Numbered from the stretch's first letter, positions 9,521 to 18,053 are shown. The stretch is 64,000 bases of DNA from DASZQL01 sp964391865 (GCA_964391865.1 CAYMNQ010000005.1:248001-312000); one strand, 5' to 3'. Program-made: numbers and translations. Notes: generated by a model not told the origin, from the letters alone.

Positions 9521-10138
9521 ATGCGCCAACTCGAACGAATCGCCCTCTGGTCCGCCGCCGCCGCCGCGATCATGCTCTCACTCCGCGCCGGCAGCGCCCC
9601 CGGCTCTTCCGCCCTCGCCGCGAACATCCCCGAGGGCGGCTCGCCGAAGATCGCCGTCTGCGCGGTCCTGCGCGTCGCCGACGAGCTCATGGACTCCGAC
9701 CGCTTCAAGCCGCTGCGCCAGGAATACGAAGAGCAACTCCGCAAGGACGACCTCGACCCGCTCGTCGAGCAGCTCCGCGAACTGCAGGGCAAGCTCGAGA
9801 ACATGCCCCGCGACAATCCCGAGTTCGCCCAGCTCCGCGACCAGTACCTCCGCCTGCAGCGCGAAGCGAACGCGAAGCAGCAGGAGATCGTGCAGAAGAT
9901 GGAGAAGAAAGTCGCCGAGCAACTCGCCGAGGCGTACGGGCTCGTCCGCTCCTCCGCCACCAGCCTCGCCGACGATCAGGGCTACGACTTCGTCATCGCC
10001 TCCAGCGGCCCGGACGATGAACTCAAGAAGGAGACGCCCCTCGCGCTCGTCCGCGACATCCTCGCCCGCCCCGCGCTGAAGTTCCCGAAAGACGCCGACA
10101 TCACCGAAGACGTGCGCGACGACCTGAAACTGCGCTGA
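9521..10138 (+). CDS. OmpH/Skp-like periplasmic protein 1
   Basis: A 205-residue protein with a signal peptide (residues about 1-34) and a central coiled coil of about 90 residues rich in Glu/Gln/Lys/Leu (LRELQGKLENM ... NAKQQEIVQKMEKKVAEQL), ending in a short C-terminal beta part, GYDFVIASSG. This is the layout of the OmpH/Skp chaperone family, whose members hold unfolded outer-membrane proteins in the periplasm. The motif AVLRVADELMDSDRFK replaces the usual VDMQRVF start. It is followed after 30 nt by a paralogue. The usual neighbours bamA and lpxD are absent. Confidence 0.75.
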   Translation: MRQLERIALWSAAAAAIMLSLRAGSAPGSSALAANIPEGGSPKIAVCAVLRVADELMDSDRFKPLRQEYEEQLRKDDLDPLVEQLRELQGKLENMPRDNPEFAQLRDQYLRLQREANAKQQEIVQKMEKKVAEQLAEAYGLVRSSATSLADDQGYDFVIASSGPDDELKKETPLALVRDILARPALKFPKDADITEDVRDDLKLR

Positions 10139-10168
10139 ATCAACCCCCACTCAAACGCCGGACCCGCC

Positions 10169-10870
10169 ATGCCGAACCAGAAGCTGCTCCTCCCCGCCGC
10201 CATTTTGATCTCCGCCACCGTGTTCACCGCCGCGCAGCTCGGACCACGTACTCTCGCCGCCGACGACAAGCCGGGCCGCCCCGCCGGACACCACATCGCC
10301 TACTGCGACCTGTGGGCGCTCGCGAACGACCTCGCCCGCTCAGAGAAGTATCAGGAGACGGACGACCGCTACGAGCGCGAGTACGACACCATCCTCAAAC
10401 CCATCTACGAAGAACTCGAGAAACTCTCGGAGCAACTCAGCGCCATCGGCGACGCTCCCGAGAACGACGAGGCCCGAAAGCTGCGCGAACGCTACACCGA
10501 ACTCTCACGCGAGTACGACGAGAAGTTCAACAAGATCAACAACGAGCGCCGGCTCGACTTCGCCAAGCGCCTGAAAGAGTGCGTCCGCGAAATCCGCGAC
10601 GCCGCTCAGCGCATCGCCGAAGAAGAGGGCTTTGTCTACGTGCTCCAGTCCTACATCGACGACCCGCGATCCGAGCCGAGCTACAAGGACGAATCCGAGC
10701 CCGACGCCGAGAACGCCGACGAAAGCGAGAGCGATGACGAGCGCGACCCGTGGAACTCCGTGTACTACACCGAGCGCTTCCGAACCGCGATCGTCGCCCC
10801 GGACGACGCCAACATCGACCCCCTCATCCGCGAGCGCCTCAAACTCAAGCCGATCGAGAAGTCACGGTAA
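10169..10870 (+). CDS. OmpH/Skp-like periplasmic protein 2
   Basis: A 233-residue relative of the preceding gene: signal peptide (about residues 1-31), the corresponding start AYCDLWALANDLARSEKYQE, a long charged coiled coil (about 60-165) and EEEGFVYVLQSYID matching GYDFVIASSG of the first copy. An acidic insert rich in Asp/Glu/Ser (about residues 172-198) is unique to this copy. Probably a tandem duplication that has diverged. The two are likely co-transcribed and may form mixed trimers, as Skp is a trimer; that is inference. Confidence 0.72.
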   Translation: MPNQKLLLPAAILISATVFTAAQLGPRTLAADDKPGRPAGHHIAYCDLWALANDLARSEKYQETDDRYEREYDTILKPIYEELEKLSEQLSAIGDAPENDEARKLRERYTELSREYDEKFNKINNERRLDFAKRLKECVREIRDAAQRIAEEEGFVYVLQSYIDDPRSEPSYKDESEPDAENADESESDDERDPWNSVYYTERFRTAIVAPDDANIDPLIRERLKLKPIEKSR

Positions 10871-10895
10871 GCACCCGCGCGCACGACTCCCCAAC

Positions 10896-10924
10896 CTAGT
10901 GGGACGGGCGTCCCGCCCGTCTCT
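10896..10924. repeat. CTAGTGGGAC hairpin repeat (family A, copy 1)
   Basis: A 29-nt element whose core at 10904-10920 is a palindrome (ACGGGCG / CGCCCGT). It differs from the copy at 13308-13336 at only two positions, and a related reversed copy lies at 25763-25790. It forms the 3' end of lipB: the last eight codons and the TAG stop lie within it. Confidence 0.8.
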
Positions 10925-11675
10925 CCTCTATCTCCGTCTTCGTTCCGATCGCCGAGCGGAACCGCGCTTCCATCGCGCGCTTCACGTCGCGCATCGACGG
11001 GCACAGCGCCCCCAGCTCGCGCTCAAGACTCGTCACCCCGCGCCCCACCAAACCGCACGGCACAATCAAGCCGAAGTGCTCCAGATTGGTCGTCACATTC
11101 AGCGCGAGCCCGTGCATCGTCACCCACCGCCGAACCCTCACCCCCAGGGCGCAAATCTTCGCCCCCCCACCGCCGCGCGCGCACGACTCTTCTGACTCGA
11201 TGGCTTGATGGCTCGATGCCTCGATGCCTTCCCCTCCCACCCACACCCCCGTCGCGCACGAATCCCGGTGCGCCGCCACGCCGAACCCCGCGCACACGTC
11301 GATCACGATCTGCTCCAGCAAGCGCATGTACCCGTGCAGGTTCAGCCCCAGCGCGTTCAAATCCAGAATCGGGTACACGACGAGCTGCCCCGGCCCGTGG
11401 TACGTGATGTCCCCGCCGCGGTCCGTCTCCTCCACCACCACGCCCGCCCGCGCGAGCTGCTCATCCGTCGCAATGAGATTCGCCCGCGCCGACACCCGCC
11501 GGCTCACCGTCACCACCGCCGGCGCATGCTCGACGAACAGCACGCGACCGGCGATCGGCGTGCCGCGCTCCCGCGCCACCAGCACGGCGTCCAGCTCGCG
11601 CACCTGCTCTTCGTACGCCGAGCGATAGCCGAGCGTGCCGAGGTCGCGGAATGTCAGTTCGGCTCCGGGAATCAT
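10896..11675 (-). CDS. lipB: Octanoyl-[acyl-carrier-protein]:protein N-octanoyltransferase LipB
   Basis: Transfers octanoate from ACP to lipoyl domains, the first step of lipoate synthesis. The 259-residue protein has RGGDITYHGPGQLVVYP (87-103), the catalytic lysine K173 in AKICALGVR and the catalytic cysteine C207 in IVPCGL. It is longer than usual because about 23 residues (149-171) interrupt the loop between GVWVGG and AKICALG. Part of this insert is encoded by the 9-nt-period repeat at 11197-11234. The last residues RRAGRPSH and the stop come from a second, palindromic repeat at 10896-10924. All catalytic motifs are intact, so the enzyme is probably functional. Confidence 0.92.
   Translation of the reverse strand: MIPGAELTFRDLGTLGYRSAYEEQVRELDAVLVARERGTPIAGRVLFVEHAPAVVTVSRRVSARANLIATDEQLARAGVVVEETDRGGDITYHGPGQLVVYPILDLNALGLNLHGYMRLLEQIVIDVCAGFGVAAHRDSCATGVWVGGEGIEASSHQAIESEESCARGGGGAKICALGVRVRRWVTMHGLALNVTTNLEHFGLIVPCGLVGRGVTSLERELGALCPSMRDVKRAMEARFRSAIGTKTEIEERRAGRPSH
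11197..11234. repeat. GATGGCTTGATGGCTCGATG-type 9-nt tandem repeat inside lipB
   Basis: About four degenerate units of 9 nt (TCGATGGCT, TGATGGCTC, GATGCCTCG and so on). In the reverse direction it reads GGGGAAGGCATC then GAGGCATCGAGCCATCAAG, closely matching the intergenic copy at 53733-53769. It encodes lipB residues 148-160 in frame, with no stop codon. Confidence 0.75.
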
Positions 11676-11753
11676 GGCTCCGCACTACTGTACGCGCGGC
11701 GCGCACAATCGAGGCGCGACGCGTCAGCGAGCGTGCGAACTCAGCCGCGCGAC

Positions 11754-13280
11754 TCACCCCACCAGCGCCGCCCCATCCATCGCCCACGCCGCCTTCTCAT
11801 ACGTCTCCGCGCACGCCTCCGCCGCGCCGTCCCACGTCAGGCTCCGCAGCTCGATCCTGCCGTGCTCGCGCAGCGTCTGGCTCAGCGGCGGGTACTTCAG
11901 CACCGCCACGATCTTGTTCGCCATCTCAGCGACATCCCAGAAATCAACCTTCAGCGCGTGCGTCAGAACCTCCGACACGCCCGATTGCTTCGAGATGATC
12001 ACCGGCACGTCGTGGCTCATCGCCTCCAGCGGCGCGATGCCGAACGGCTCGCTCACGCTCGGCATCACATAACAATCCGCCATGCCAAACGCCCGCGCCA
12101 CGTCCTTCCCGCGCAGGAACCCCGTGAACAGCACCTTGTGCCCGATCCCCATCTGCGCCGCGAGTTCGATCGTCCGCCGCTCCATGTCGCCCGATCCCGC
12201 GATCAGGAACTTCACGTTCTTGACCTTCTCCAGCACCATCTTCGCCGCCGCCACGAAATACTCGGGCCCCTTCTGCATCGTGATCCGCCCGAGGAACAAC
12301 ACGATCTTGTCACCCGTGTCGATCGGCTCCACCTCCGGCCGGTTCGTGTCCGTGTCGATCCCGTTGTAGACCACATCAACCTTCGCCGGGTCGACGGCGT
12401 AGCGCTGCACGCACAAGCTCTTCGTGAACCCGCTCACCGTGATCACGCGCACCGCCGCGTGCATCCCGCGCCGCTCGATGTCGTACACCCGCTGGTTCAC
12501 GTGTTCGCCCGAGCGATCGAACTCCGTCGAGTGCACATGCACCACCAGCGGCCGACCGCTCAGCTGCGCGATCGCGATCCCCGCCGGGTACGTCATCCAG
12601 TCGTGCGCGTGGATGACATCGAAATCTTCATGCCGGCACATCGACACCACCAGCTTCGCGTACCGCTGCGAATCGCCCAGCACGTCCCCGCCGTAGTCGC
12701 CGCCCGACTTCGGGCGCAGCGGCATCGGCGCCGTTCCCCCGCTCTCGATCCATTCCATCCACTCATCCCACGACTCGATCCCCGCCGCCGCCAGTGCGCG
12801 GAACGCCGCCACCTGCTCGGGCGTTGCGCTCGCCGGGATCGGCGGCATCGCGCCCGCCGCCGTCAGCACGCGCCCGCTCACCACTCCCCCGGCGCCGCCG
12901 CTCGAGTACGGACTGCTCCGCGCCGCCGGCACGCCCAGGAACTGAACATGCCCGCTGAACCCAGGGAGCGAATAGTGCCCCACCCCGCGCGGACCCACCG
13001 CCGCCGCGCTCGCTGCCGTGCCGGGCGTCACCGTCATCGCCGACATCTGCACCGCGCGCCCCGCCGCCGGCGCGATCGCCGTTCCCAGCGACATGGGCGA
13101 ATCCGCCGTCGGCGTCACCAACTGCACGTGCGACGCATGATCCCCTTCCACCGCCTTCGGCAGGACGAAAATGACATCATGCCCCAGACGGTCCAACGCC
13201 CGGGTCAATCCATAGCAGGCCGTCCCCAGCCCGCCGCTGATGAAGGGTGGAAACTCCCACCCAAGCATGAGAATCCGCAT
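11754..13280 (-). CDS. Glycogen/starch-synthase-like glycosyltransferase (GT5/GT4)
   Basis: A 508-residue two-Rossmann glycosyltransferase. The N-terminus MLGWEFPPFISGGLGTA corresponds to the starch-synthase catalytic domain opening (PP-x-GGL). HAHDW lies at 224-228, and the C-terminal half has LFLGRITMQKGPEYFV and SEPFGIAPLEA, the E-x7-E motif of GT4/GT5 retaining enzymes. The likely role is alpha-glucan elongation from a nucleotide sugar, or another retaining glucosyl transfer. Residues about 42-200 form an unusually long Ala/Gly/Pro-rich segment between the first strand and the HAHDW region, much longer than in classical GlgA. The gene is solitary. Confidence 0.8.
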   Translation of the reverse strand: MRILMLGWEFPPFISGGLGTACYGLTRALDRLGHDVIFVLPKAVEGDHASHVQLVTPTADSPMSLGTAIAPAAGRAVQMSAMTVTPGTAASAAAVGPRGVGHYSLPGFSGHVQFLGVPAARSSPYSSGGAGGVVSGRVLTAAGAMPPIPASATPEQVAAFRALAAAGIESWDEWMEWIESGGTAPMPLRPKSGGDYGGDVLGDSQRYAKLVVSMCRHEDFDVIHAHDWMTYPAGIAIAQLSGRPLVVHVHSTEFDRSGEHVNQRVYDIERRGMHAAVRVITVSGFTKSLCVQRYAVDPAKVDVVYNGIDTDTNRPEVEPIDTGDKIVLFLGRITMQKGPEYFVAAAKMVLEKVKNVKFLIAGSGDMERRTIELAAQMGIGHKVLFTGFLRGKDVARAFGMADCYVMPSVSEPFGIAPLEAMSHDVPVIISKQSGVSEVLTHALKVDFWDVAEMANKIVAVLKYPPLSQTLREHGRIELRSLTWDGAAEACAETYEKAAWAMDGAALVG

Positions 13281-13298
13281 CGCATCTCCGCAAAGTAG

Positions 13299-13347
13299 CT
13301 ACAAAAACTAGTGGGACCAGCGTCCCGCCCGTCTCTACAAAAACCTA
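13299..13347. repeat. Family A hairpin repeat (copy 2) flanked by direct repeats
   Basis: The core 13308-13336 matches 27 of 29 bases of the copy ending lipB. It is bracketed by direct repeats CTACAAAAACTA (13300-13310) and CTACAAAAACCTA (13335-13347). The flank reading AAGTAGGT in reverse is shared with the copy at 25746-25791, so the real element is nearer 47 nt. It lies between the start of the glycosyltransferase gene and the end of the next gene. Confidence 0.7.
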
Positions 13348-13392
13348 CTTCTTGTCTTTCGCCGACTTCCGCCCTTCCGCCTCACGACTCTT

Positions 13393-13899
13393 TTACTCCT
13401 CCCCCGCCGCCGCCCGCCGCATGTCGCCCAACTCCCGGAACGTCGCTTCGTACCCGAGCAAACACTGCAGCGCCCGCTCCACATCCTTCTCCCCGATCGG
13501 CAGCCCGCCCTTGCCGCTCATCGGGATGTGATTCCGGAAGGTGTACAACAGTTCCTCGCTCCGGAAGTGCTCGAAAGTGCCGATCGCAGGCCCGTCGTAC
13601 CCGCAGCTTTTGCACTCGTCCTCGATCAACTCCTGCAGGTCATCGCCCGTCCACTTCAGCTCCGCCTCGATCGACTGGCTCATCCATCGGTTCGCGCTGG
13701 TCCAACCCACGAACACGCGCCCATCATCCACCTCAACCCGGTAAGCCGCTTCATCCGCCACGTTCTTTGCCAGGCACTCGACTATCCCCTCCGCGCGCAG
13801 CACCACGCCCTCGAACACACCGCTCTTCTCGGCCCGGGCGAAGAGCGCCGAAAGAAACTCCCGGAACTCCGGCCCCACGCCGGCGTCACAATGCACCAT
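13393..13899 (-). CDS. Conserved hypothetical protein
   Basis: A 168-residue soluble protein with no signal or membrane segment. Visible features are the start MVHCDAGVGPEFREFL, a basic-acidic central part with VGWTSANRWMSQSIEAELKW, and a possible metal pair in EDECKSCGYDG. The layout resembles uncharacterised proteins I have seen in Planctomycetes, but I cannot name a domain. Codon use matches its neighbours, and the reading frame is preferred over overlapping frames because of this ordered composition. The function is unknown. Confidence 0.6.
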   Translation of the reverse strand: MVHCDAGVGPEFREFLSALFARAEKSGVFEGVVLRAEGIVECLAKNVADEAAYRVEVDDGRVFVGWTSANRWMSQSIEAELKWTGDDLQELIEDECKSCGYDGPAIGTFEHFRSEELLYTFRNHIPMSGKGGLPIGEKDVERALQCLLGYEATFRELGDMRRAAAGEE

Positions 13900-14133
13900 T
13901 CGAACGGCTCCCTACAATACACCCCCCGAGCACCAACTGAGCCCGATCATACCCGCCGACGCGAACCGAGTCGCCCGCCGCGCTACGGCAACCACAAAGC
14001 CTCACGAACCGAACGCCGAAACCCGCAAGTCGCCCATGCCATGGAACCCAAGCCGAGCACCGGGTTCCGGGTGCTACGACAGTCGCCTGCTCCGAGCCGA
14101 CCGTAGTGCCGGGCGCTGCCGCGCCGGGTGCCG

Positions 14134-14170
14134 GGTGTCATGGCCGAGGCTTTGCTCGGCCACGATCCGC
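14134..14170. repeat. GGTGTCATGGCCGAGG hairpin repeat (family B, half copy)
   Basis: TGGCCGAG and CTCGGCCA form an 8-bp stem around a short loop. It matches the first hairpin of the two-hairpin elements at 35274-35363 and 46885-46970; the second hairpin is missing here. Confidence 0.7.
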
Positions 14171-14182
14171 GTCCGCGACTGA

Positions 14183-14348
14183 CGCAAGTCACCATTTATG
14201 CGCGCGCCGGTGACATGTCCGCGGCGATCTCGAAGAGAAAATCAAACAACAGCAAAGTCATCACAAATCCCTCAATCTCAAGCACTTCCGCGACTGATCC
14301 CGCACCATCATCCGCGCGCAAGTTCACAGTTGTGCGCGCGCCGGTGAC
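14183..14348. repeat. Pair of 32-nt direct repeats, 134 nt apart
   Basis: Copies at 14183-14214 and 14317-14348 both begin CGCAAGT and end TGCGCGCGCCGGTGAC, with about 26 of 32 bases equal. Each contains a short inverted pair near its ends. No third copy is visible, so this is not an array. Confidence 0.6.
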
Positions 14349-14639
14349 GCAGCCCGGGATAGGTAGAGGGCACGCACGCCGGTGCCCTCCACCCCGCCGG
14401 CCGGCTGCAGACGGCCCGGCGCGGTGAGAGTCCGACTCGCTCGGCGGACCACGCTCGAAGGCACACACCTTCCAGCCCCCGCCGAACACAGTTTCGACGC
14501 TCGGCGAAAGCCGAGCCCAAGTTCGATCCGCCCGTCGACGGGTTTTCAAGCAGCGATCAGCCAAGCAAGAGAACGCGAGGTGTTCCCACTCCGGCGCAAG
14601 ACACAGGATGCAAGTCTTCTGCTGGCGCACCCCGCCCGT

Positions 14640-15632
14640 CTACGCCAGCCCCATCTTCCCAAGCCACCGCTCGGCATCCAGCGCCGCCTGGCATCCCATG
14701 CCCGCCGCGGTGACCGCCTGCCGGTACTCCGCGTCCGCCACGTCGCCCGCGGCGAACACCCCTTCAATATTCGTGTAGCTGTGCCGATGCTCGAGATGGA
14801 TATAGCCCTTGTCCGTCAGTGTCACCCCGCTGCCTTCGAGGAATTTCGTCGCCGGCGTATGACCGATCGCGACGAACAGGCCCGTCACCTTCAACTGCGA
14901 CTTCGCGCCCGTCACCGTGTCCGTCAGTTCGACCGCTTCGATCTTCTCATCGCCGATCACATCCGTGACCACCTTGTTCCACACCACCTCGGCGTTCGGC
15001 TTCGAGAGGAACCGCTGCTGCATCACCTTGCTGGCGCGCAGCTCGCTCCGCCGGTGGATCACGTACACGCGGCTGGCGAACTTCGTCAGATACGTCGCCT
15101 CCTCCATCGCCGTATCGCCGCCGCCCACGACCGCGAGGGGCTGGTCGCGGAACATGGGGAGCGCGCCGTCGCACACCGCGCACGCCGACACGCCGCCGCC
15201 GCTCATCGCCAGGCGCATCTCGTTCTTCAACCCGATCCAGTTGGCCACCGCGCCGGTCGCGATGATCACCGAGTGCGCATGGATCGACTTCCCGCCGCTG
15301 GTGTGCAGCGTGAATGGCTTCTTCGAGAAATCGCACCGCTCGATGTCCTCGCCGATCACCTTCGTGCCGAAGCGCTCGGCCTGTTTCTGGAACGCGGCCA
15401 TCATCTCCGGGCCGGTGATGCCGTGCGGGAAGCCGGGGTAGTTCTCGACCTCGGTCGTCAGCATCAACTGCCCGCCGGGGAGAACGATCGACGGGTTCTG
15501 CTTCGGCACGCCGATGTAGACGACCGGCTCAAGCGCCGCACGAGCCGCATAAATCGCCGCCGTCCAGCCCGAGGGGCCGGAGCCGATGATGACCACTTTG
15601 TGAACGCCGCCCGACGCGGTGGATTGGTTCAT
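14640..15632 (-). CDS. trxB: Thioredoxin-disulfide reductase
   Basis: NADPH-dependent flavoenzyme that reduces thioredoxin. It is 330 residues from the ATG at 15632, which has AGGA seven bases upstream; a TTG 30 nt earlier is in frame but less likely. The FAD-binding motif GSGPSG is at 17-22, the redox pair CAVC at 151-154, the NADPH-binding GGGDTA at 170-175 with HRRSELRAS, and the C-terminal FAD motif GVFAAGDVAD. Length and motif order match low-molecular-weight TrxB. It could serve the TlpA-like protein's upstream electron supply, though that is only inference. Confidence 0.96.
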   Translation of the reverse strand: MNQSTASGGVHKVVIIGSGPSGWTAAIYAARAALEPVVYIGVPKQNPSIVLPGGQLMLTTEVENYPGFPHGITGPEMMAAFQKQAERFGTKVIGEDIERCDFSKKPFTLHTSGGKSIHAHSVIIATGAVANWIGLKNEMRLAMSGGGVSACAVCDGALPMFRDQPLAVVGGGDTAMEEATYLTKFASRVYVIHRRSELRASKVMQQRFLSKPNAEVVWNKVVTDVIGDEKIEAVELTDTVTGAKSQLKVTGLFVAIGHTPATKFLEGSGVTLTDKGYIHLEHRHSYTNIEGVFAAGDVADAEYRQAVTAAGMGCQAALDAERWLGKMGLA

Positions 15633-15731
15633 GTTGATTCCTGCTTGAGTGTTCGATGCCAAACTCGAGCGGCCGTGACGCGCCCCGTGAGCCGGGCGCC
15701 ATCGACCAGTTCCCGCCGCGGCGACACGCGC

Positions 15732-17864
15732 CTACTTCTTGTTGAGGTGCTCGCGCATCATGCTGACCAGCGGCGGCCAGTAGAGGAAGTCTTGCCCGCC
15801 GTCGCCCACCACGCGGGCGCGATCGTCGCGCCGGTTCGGGCCGAGGGAATACAGGAGGAATTGCGAGTCATCGAGCGATTTTCGGAAGCTCTCACCCGAG
15901 GCACCGCCGCCGGGGACCAGCTTGGGCAACATCTTCTTCAGATAGTTATCCGCGAACTCATCGCGCACCGCCGACTCGACCAGCGCCTCGCGGAGCGCGC
16001 GAACATCGTTCTCCGTGATGTTCTGAGTCGTCCGACCCTTCTCCGTCACGTCCTTCCAGGCCTTCGAGCTGATGTTGTGAGTCAGCACGGCGCCGTAATA
16101 CGCCACCATCTCATCGGTCGTCAGGCCGGTTGTTTGGGCGATCTTGTCCCCGAAGCGATCGATCAACGAGTCTCGCAGGTAACCCTGAAAAACCTTGCGC
16201 GACTCCTCTTCCATCTTGCCCGGGGCGCTGCCGAACTGGGCCATCGCTTTGACCAGCAGGTTCAACGCCGTAACTTCTTCCGGCGCGATCGGCTCGCGCC
16301 GCGCGCGATCCTTCAGCATCTCGCGCAGCTTCGCCACGTCCAGCGTACCCGCCGTCGGATCAAACACCTCCGGACCAAGCGCGGGGAACGACGTCAGCCC
16401 GAAGAACTGCTCGGCCACTTCACTCGCCACATCGCCCTCCACAGAGGACACCGCGTCCCACGCGTCCTTCGGCGGCACGATCGTCACCTCGTGCGGCTTT
16501 GGCAGCTCACGCTCGCCCCACGACTGATCGCGGATCGGCACCCAGAATCGCAGCACGTCCGTCTGCCGCTTCGCCGTGTTGTAGTTGTAGAAATCCAACT
16601 CGTTATCACGGATGAACTTTGGTTCGACCGCTTTGATATTCGGCGGCAGCTGGTCCTGCGTGAGCTTGAAACCGATCACCGCCATCGCCATCCGCGTCCC
16701 GGAGATCTCGAGATACAAGCGCTCACGGATGCGCGGCAGCGGCTCGATGTGCGCGACGACCGTCTCCACCAAAGCGAATTTCGTCTTGTCCATCCGAGAG
16801 TAATCGGCGGCGGCACGCATGTACGTGTCATTCGGATCATTAATCTCCCACCGCTTCTTCCAATCCCCCCACACCTTCGCCAGTTCATCCTTGGTATCGA
16901 ACCACCCCGCGTGCGCGGCTTCGATCTGGCCCCAGTACGCCGCCTCCGTGAACAAATTCAGCGACCGCTCGCCCGCGCTCTTGCGCGCCATGGTGGCGGC
17001 GAAGGTGTCCGGGTTCGGCCCGCCGCGCTCGCTGATCGTGCGCACGATCAGCTGCTCCGCCGCCAGGCGGTCGCCCTCGGGCATCCGCATCCGCCGAACC
17101 AGCAATTCCCGCTCGGCGATCTGCTTCACGCCCTCGATCAACTGCTCCGGAGTGAACGCCTTCTCATTCTGATAGAGCAGGTCGCGGAACCGCTCGGCGG
17201 CCCGCATCATCGTCAGCATCCCCCACGCTTTCTCATCCAGGAACTCGCGGTCCGCCATCATGCGCGCGAAACGCAACCACTCCGTCAGCACGCGCAGCGC
17301 GTTCTTGCCGTCGCCCGCCTGCACCAGACGCGCGGCTTCGACGGTGCACAGCTTCGAGACTTCATCGAGCTTTTCCAAGTATTTGAACTGCGCCCCCGCG
17401 AGCGTCGGCGGCGTACCGAGATCGACGAAGAAGCCCGCCTTCACCCAGTCGGGGTTCGTCGCCGCCGCGCCGTACTTCAGCGCCCACATGAATTTCGCCT
17501 TCGGGTCGGTGATCTTCGTGAGGACTTCGAGCACCTTCTTGGACTCGGCGCTCGTCGCCCACGCTTCGACCTCGCCCCAGTTCTTCGACTCCGGCGTGAT
17601 GAGCGTGGCGGCGAGGACAGTCTTGATCGCCGCGGACGAGGGCTTCATCGCGATGATCGCGGGGGCCAGTTCCGCCGCCGCGTCGACGGTGCCCGAGAGC
17701 GGGCCGGCGAGCGTGTTCGCCTGCTCGATGAACGCGCTGTCGGCGGCGGAGGGAGCCGCGAGCGCGCCACGCTCGATCGCAACACCGAACCCCACGCCCA
17801 TCGCCGGCGCGAAGAGGGAGAGAGTGCCGACCACCACGTTCAACAAACGGTTGATTCGCCGCAT
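15732..17864 (-). CDS. Large secreted protein of unknown function
   Basis: A 710-residue protein starting at the ATG at 17864, which has GGAGG at ideal spacing; the frame is open further upstream but this start also gives a clean signal peptide (MRRINRLLNVVVGTLSLF, cut about residue 37). The rest is mainly alpha-helical and alternates Leu/Ala helices with conserved Trp/Tyr, without metal or nucleotide motifs that I recognise. The length and start fit a planctomycete-type periplasmic protein. It lies 99 nt upstream of trxB, on the same strand. The function is unknown. Confidence 0.75.
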   Translation of the reverse strand: MRRINRLLNVVVGTLSLFAPAMGVGFGVAIERGALAAPSAADSAFIEQANTLAGPLSGTVDAAAELAPAIIAMKPSSAAIKTVLAATLITPESKNWGEVEAWATSAESKKVLEVLTKITDPKAKFMWALKYGAAATNPDWVKAGFFVDLGTPPTLAGAQFKYLEKLDEVSKLCTVEAARLVQAGDGKNALRVLTEWLRFARMMADREFLDEKAWGMLTMMRAAERFRDLLYQNEKAFTPEQLIEGVKQIAERELLVRRMRMPEGDRLAAEQLIVRTISERGGPNPDTFAATMARKSAGERSLNLFTEAAYWGQIEAAHAGWFDTKDELAKVWGDWKKRWEINDPNDTYMRAAADYSRMDKTKFALVETVVAHIEPLPRIRERLYLEISGTRMAMAVIGFKLTQDQLPPNIKAVEPKFIRDNELDFYNYNTAKRQTDVLRFWVPIRDQSWGERELPKPHEVTIVPPKDAWDAVSSVEGDVASEVAEQFFGLTSFPALGPEVFDPTAGTLDVAKLREMLKDRARREPIAPEEVTALNLLVKAMAQFGSAPGKMEEESRKVFQGYLRDSLIDRFGDKIAQTTGLTTDEMVAYYGAVLTHNISSKAWKDVTEKGRTTQNITENDVRALREALVESAVRDEFADNYLKKMLPKLVPGGGASGESFRKSLDDSQFLLYSLGPNRRDDRARVVGDGGQDFLYWPPLVSMMREHLNKK

Positions 17865-17942
17865 CAAATGCCTCCGGGACGCCCGACTGGGGCAGGGAAG
17901 AGGCGGGATTCTACACGGCGAAGGCGCGGGCGGCATGCGCCC

Positions 17943-18033
17943 GTGCCACCGAGGTCGGCTCGGCGACCTCGGTGCGTTGCGGCGCGAAGGGCGCTCATCG
18001 GCACCGACTGCTCACAGCAACAGTCGGTGGCAC
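17943..18033. repeat. Two-hairpin element with GTGCCAC/GTGGCAC ends (family C)
   Basis: It begins GTGCCAC (17943-17949) and ends with its exact reverse complement GTGGCAC (18027-18033). Inside are two hairpins: CACCGAGGTC with GACCTCGGTG (17947-17974) and ACCGACTG with CAGTCGGT (18003-18028). The architecture equals that of family B (35274-35363, 46885-46970), but the stem sequences differ and remain self-complementary. It sits between the amidohydrolase stop and the next gene. Confidence 0.75.
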
Positions 18034-18053
18034 AGGTCACGTCATCAGGCGCC

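Larger units (their letters stand above)
13900..14639. other. 740-bp intergenic region with hairpins and a direct repeat
   Basis: No convincing gene. It holds a partial GGCATGGCCGAGG-type hairpin (14134-14170), a pair of 32-nt direct repeats (14183-14214 and 14317-14348), a GC-rich hairpin-dense part (14350-14560, including GCTCGGCGAAAGCCGAGC at 14493-14512) and an AT-richer patch around 14230-14290. I looked for tmRNA, SRP RNA, RNase P RNA and riboswitch cores and did not find them. Open frames through it have no recognisable protein character. Confidence 0.55.

Noticed and set aside
14183..14348. Possible CRISPR array
   Set aside because: Only two imperfect copies with a 102-nt spacer and no cas genes.
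14196..14630. 144-codon minus-strand frame after trxB
   Set aside because: Covers hairpins and the direct repeats; composition is unlike the neighbours and no homologue comes to mind.
14350..14639. Possible RNase P, tmRNA, SRP RNA or cobalamin riboswitch
   Set aside because: Several hairpins, but the invariant cores of these RNAs were not found on either strand.
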